DNA of 64,000 bases from Moringa oleifera (taxonomy: Eukaryota > Streptophyta > Magnoliopsida > Brassicales > Moringaceae). The first letter of the stretch is position 1, and each line of letters starts with the position of its first letter. The notes under the pieces are model-generated. The model was not told the origin of the DNA, did no database searches, and saw only the letters and a program-made list of their open reading frames with translations. The translations under genes were made by a program, and so were the position numbers. The stretch lies in the NCBI GenBank assembly GCA_021397835.1, contig JAJFZO010000742.1, forward strand, positions 1,993,001 through 2,057,000, given 5' to 3'. Shown here piece after piece: positions 63,388-64,000 of this stretch.

Positions 63388-63995
63388 AGGTGACAATTTG
63401 AGTTAGCATCAGATAAACAGATTGTGTCAACGAGACATTATGGCACAAATATGACTCAGCACAACATAATCAATTATTGGCATCAAACTCTTAAATGCAA
63501 AATGTTTAATAAATTGTGTTAATCATTGAAATTACATGATGACATAATTTATTTTATAAATTAAATAAATGATTCACATGATACATAATATCGTACCATA
63601 TAATGTAATAGTATCTTTTTAAAAGAACATATTTTATTTGCTTTTTTACTCGTTATAATTTTTATTATTTTATTTACTTGTTAGTATAGAATAAAATAGA
63701 CTTTTAACATACCAAATAGTGAACAAATTATAAGTTATGCTGAGTATAGTGACATGAATTAACAAGATTAATTAAGCTATAAAAATTGTGTCCATCGGAA
63801 TTAAGGTGATTAATTAAATAAATTTTTATAAATTAAAATAGATAAATAGGTCAAATTCATTTAAGATAAGTTGAATTTTGCGTAGAAATTGATTTTACAT
63901 TATTACAACAAGAACACAATTAAACAAATCCAAATCTGCTTAACAAACTGTGTTATTGATGTCTTTTTACTAGATGCTGTGACAAATTGCCACCC
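63388..63995. mobile_element. MITE-like element with 13-bp inverted ends
   Basis: The left end AGGTGACAATTTG (63388-63400) and the inverted right end GGGTGGCAATTTG (reverse complement of 63983-63995) agree at 11 of 13 bases. Similarity continues weakly inward (AGCATC on both sides). The interior has GTGTCAA/GACA words and no coding capacity. The window ends 5 bases further on, so a target-site duplication cannot be checked. Confidence 0.5.
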
Positions 63996-64000
63996 ATTTA

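Noticed and set aside
1..64000. tRNA, rRNA, CRISPR or bacterial-type operons
   Set aside because: No tRNA B-box with a matching cloverleaf was noticed, no regularly spaced direct repeats with unique spacers were found, and gene structure is eukaryotic throughout.

Overview
This is nuclear DNA of a flowering plant, probably a eudicot. It has intron-rich genes with GT-AG splice sites, very AT-rich intergenic sequence, and plant-type transposons (CACTA/En-Spm, MULE, MITEs, Gypsy-like LTR fragments). The species cannot be fixed from the sequence. Most open reading frames in the window are shadows or intron read-through. Only three protein-coding genes look intact, and two of them sit at the ends of the window.

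Layout. 1-318 (+): the 3' end of a germin-like protein (cupin) gene. 1935-2185: a foldback repeat. 2662-4508 (-): a complete five-exon TRICHOME BIREFRINGENCE-LIKE (PMR5/TBL) gene for a wall-polysaccharide O-acetyltransferase-type protein of 381 residues. 4.95-48.7 kb: about 43 kb with no intact host gene, made of nested and decayed repeats. These are two inverted copies of a ~600-bp MITE (4958-5555 and 9289-9896), two pieces of a MULE transposase (7.08-7.48 kb and 15.33-15.96 kb) separated by later insertions, and a candidate non-autonomous element with subterminal hairpin motifs (7661-10301). There are also two diverged copies of an LTR-like repeat that share an antisense reading frame, a TATA box and a downstream boundary (20.0-23.0 and 23.75-26.9 kb), several tandem-repeat arrays, and a foldback family with copies at 31.3, 33.8 and 47.9 kb.

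The best-defined mobile element is an 11-kb CACTA transposon (36595-47642). It has matching terminal repeats, palindromic 40-bp subterminal repeats, a broken TNP2 transposase with DUF4218 and DUF4216 regions, and a second broken gene that joins a Ptta/En-Spm domain to a Ulp1-like (C48) protease. Both catalytic residues I could align in the protease are substituted.

48924-62653 (+): a complete 13-exon gene for the plant homologue of RIX1/PELP1 (884 residues predicted), a pre-60S ribosome-assembly factor. Two telo-box-like motifs lie in its leader, as is common in plant ribosome-biogenesis genes. 63388-63995: another MITE-like element with 13-bp inverted ends.

The three genes have no evident functional link; they are ordinary neighbours separated by repeats. 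I found no convincing new multi-gene system. The less ordinary observations are the structure of the CACTA element, the antisense frame conserved between the two LTR-like copies, and the nesting around the split MULE. No tRNA, rRNA or CRISPR array was recognised.
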